Assembly (NCBI RefSeq): GCF_023715655.1
Contig: NZ_JAMBON010000001.1
Location: 372,001-436,000, forward strand
DNA from: Oceanobacillus luteolus
GTDB taxonomy: Bacteria; Bacillota; Bacilli; Bacillales; Amphibacillaceae
Direction of reading: 5' to 3'
DNA length: 64,000 bases
Under the pieces are notes generated by a model. The model was not told the DNA's origin, ran no database searches, and saw nothing but the letters and a program-made list of their open reading frames with translations. The position numbers were made by a program, and so were the translations under genes. Shown piece by piece: positions 63,723 to 64,000 of this stretch; the first letter of the stretch is position 1; each line of letters begins with the position of its first letter.

Positions 63723-64000
63723 TTAATACCTCGGCTTTCTTAACATTATTTCTTCTAAAAACCTTTGATAATTATCATAGCGAAAGGACGCTATCTCTTT
63801 GTCAGAAACAGCAGCTTTCACAGCACATTTCGGTTCTTTCACATGCATGCAACCCCTAAATTTGCAACCCTGCATTCGATTGCGGAATTCTGGAAAACAG
63901 TAAGACAATTCATCCGCTTCTAATGTTTCAAGATCCAGCGAACTAAACCCGGGAGTATCAGCGACAAGCCCGCCATGAATCTCAATCAATTCAACATGAC
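63723..64000 (-). CDS. rsgA: ribosome small subunit GTPase RsgA (CpgA), C-terminal part
   Basis: Only the last 92 or so codons are in the window; the frame is open to the right edge, so the true start lies outside. It shows the end of the GTPase region (HVELI, then GGLVADTPGFSSL with the G3 motif) and the zinc domain with Cys-x4-Cys-x-His-x5-Cys (CKFRGCMHVKEPKC). RsgA is a circularly permuted GTPase in 30S maturation. It lies just before rpe, as in B. subtilis. Confidence 0.96.
   Translation of the reverse strand, partial: HVELIEIHGGLVADTPGFSSLDLETLEADELSYCFPEFRNRMQGCKFRGCMHVKEPKCAVKAAVSDKEIASFRYDNYQRFLEEIMLRKPRY

Noticed and set aside
1-64000. CRISPR array, prophage, insertion sequence, tRNA or rRNA
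   Set aside because: No regularly spaced direct repeats, transposase, integrase other than XerC, phage genes or RNA-gene signatures were seen.

Overview
The window is a stretch of low-GC Gram-positive chromosome from an endospore-forming, flagellated member of the Bacillaceae. The gene order follows the Bacillus subtilis rsgA-to-sigD region almost gene for gene. Protein features (FapR, CodY, SpoVM, FliY with two CheC-type motifs, SigD) point the same way. The style suggests an Oceanobacillus/Virgibacillus-like relative, but no species is claimed. Almost everything is on the minus strand. Only rpmB and a small DUF1128 gene are on the plus strand. There is no rRNA, tRNA, CRISPR array, prophage or insertion sequence.

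Reading in the direction of transcription (right to left): (1) 64000-61100 holds rsgA (cut by the edge), rpe, thiN and a tiny spoVM, then divergent rpmB and the Asp23-family gene yloU. (2) 61011-55443 holds fakA, the two-subunit L-serine dehydratase sdaAB-sdaAA, and recG. (3) 55392-51079 is the fatty-acid/phospholipid operon fapR-plsX-fabD-fabG-acpP, with a clear FapR operator, followed by rnc. (4) 50462-44122 holds smc, ftsY, ylxM and ffh (chromosome structure and protein targeting). (5) 44023-38381 holds rpsP, khpA, ylqD, rimM, trmD, rplS, lepB, rbgA and rnhB (ribosome assembly and secretion). (6) 38366-36271 is the ylqG-ylqH pair. (7) 36170-29251 holds sucCD, dprA, topA and xerC, and (8) 29224-26461 holds hslV, hslU and codY. 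(9) 26036-55 is the large fla/che operon: rod and hook genes, type III export genes, C-ring genes, chemotaxis genes, sigD and a DUF342/FapA gene.

The flagellar block is one long chain with many ATGA, TAATG or GTGA overlaps. It is read from an extended -10 SigA-type promoter just downstream of codY, which encodes the nutrient sensor that represses this operon in B. subtilis. The lipid block is controlled by the product of its own first gene.

Departures from the expected order carry most of the interest. cheA is absent between cheB and cheW. trmFO is absent between topA and xerC. swrB is replaced by a DUF342/FapA gene. A DUF1128 gene sits inverted between rnc and smc. spoVM appears to start at ATT. 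Three clear copies and one doubtful copy of a GC-rich palindromic repeat sit in intergenic gaps, and their end sequences differ between copies while staying complementary within each copy. YlqH resembles a ready-cleaved FlhB C-terminal half, and YlqG ends in a segment that looks like the FliK C-terminal domain, so the two may be a stand-alone FliK/FlhB-type pair outside the flagellar operon.
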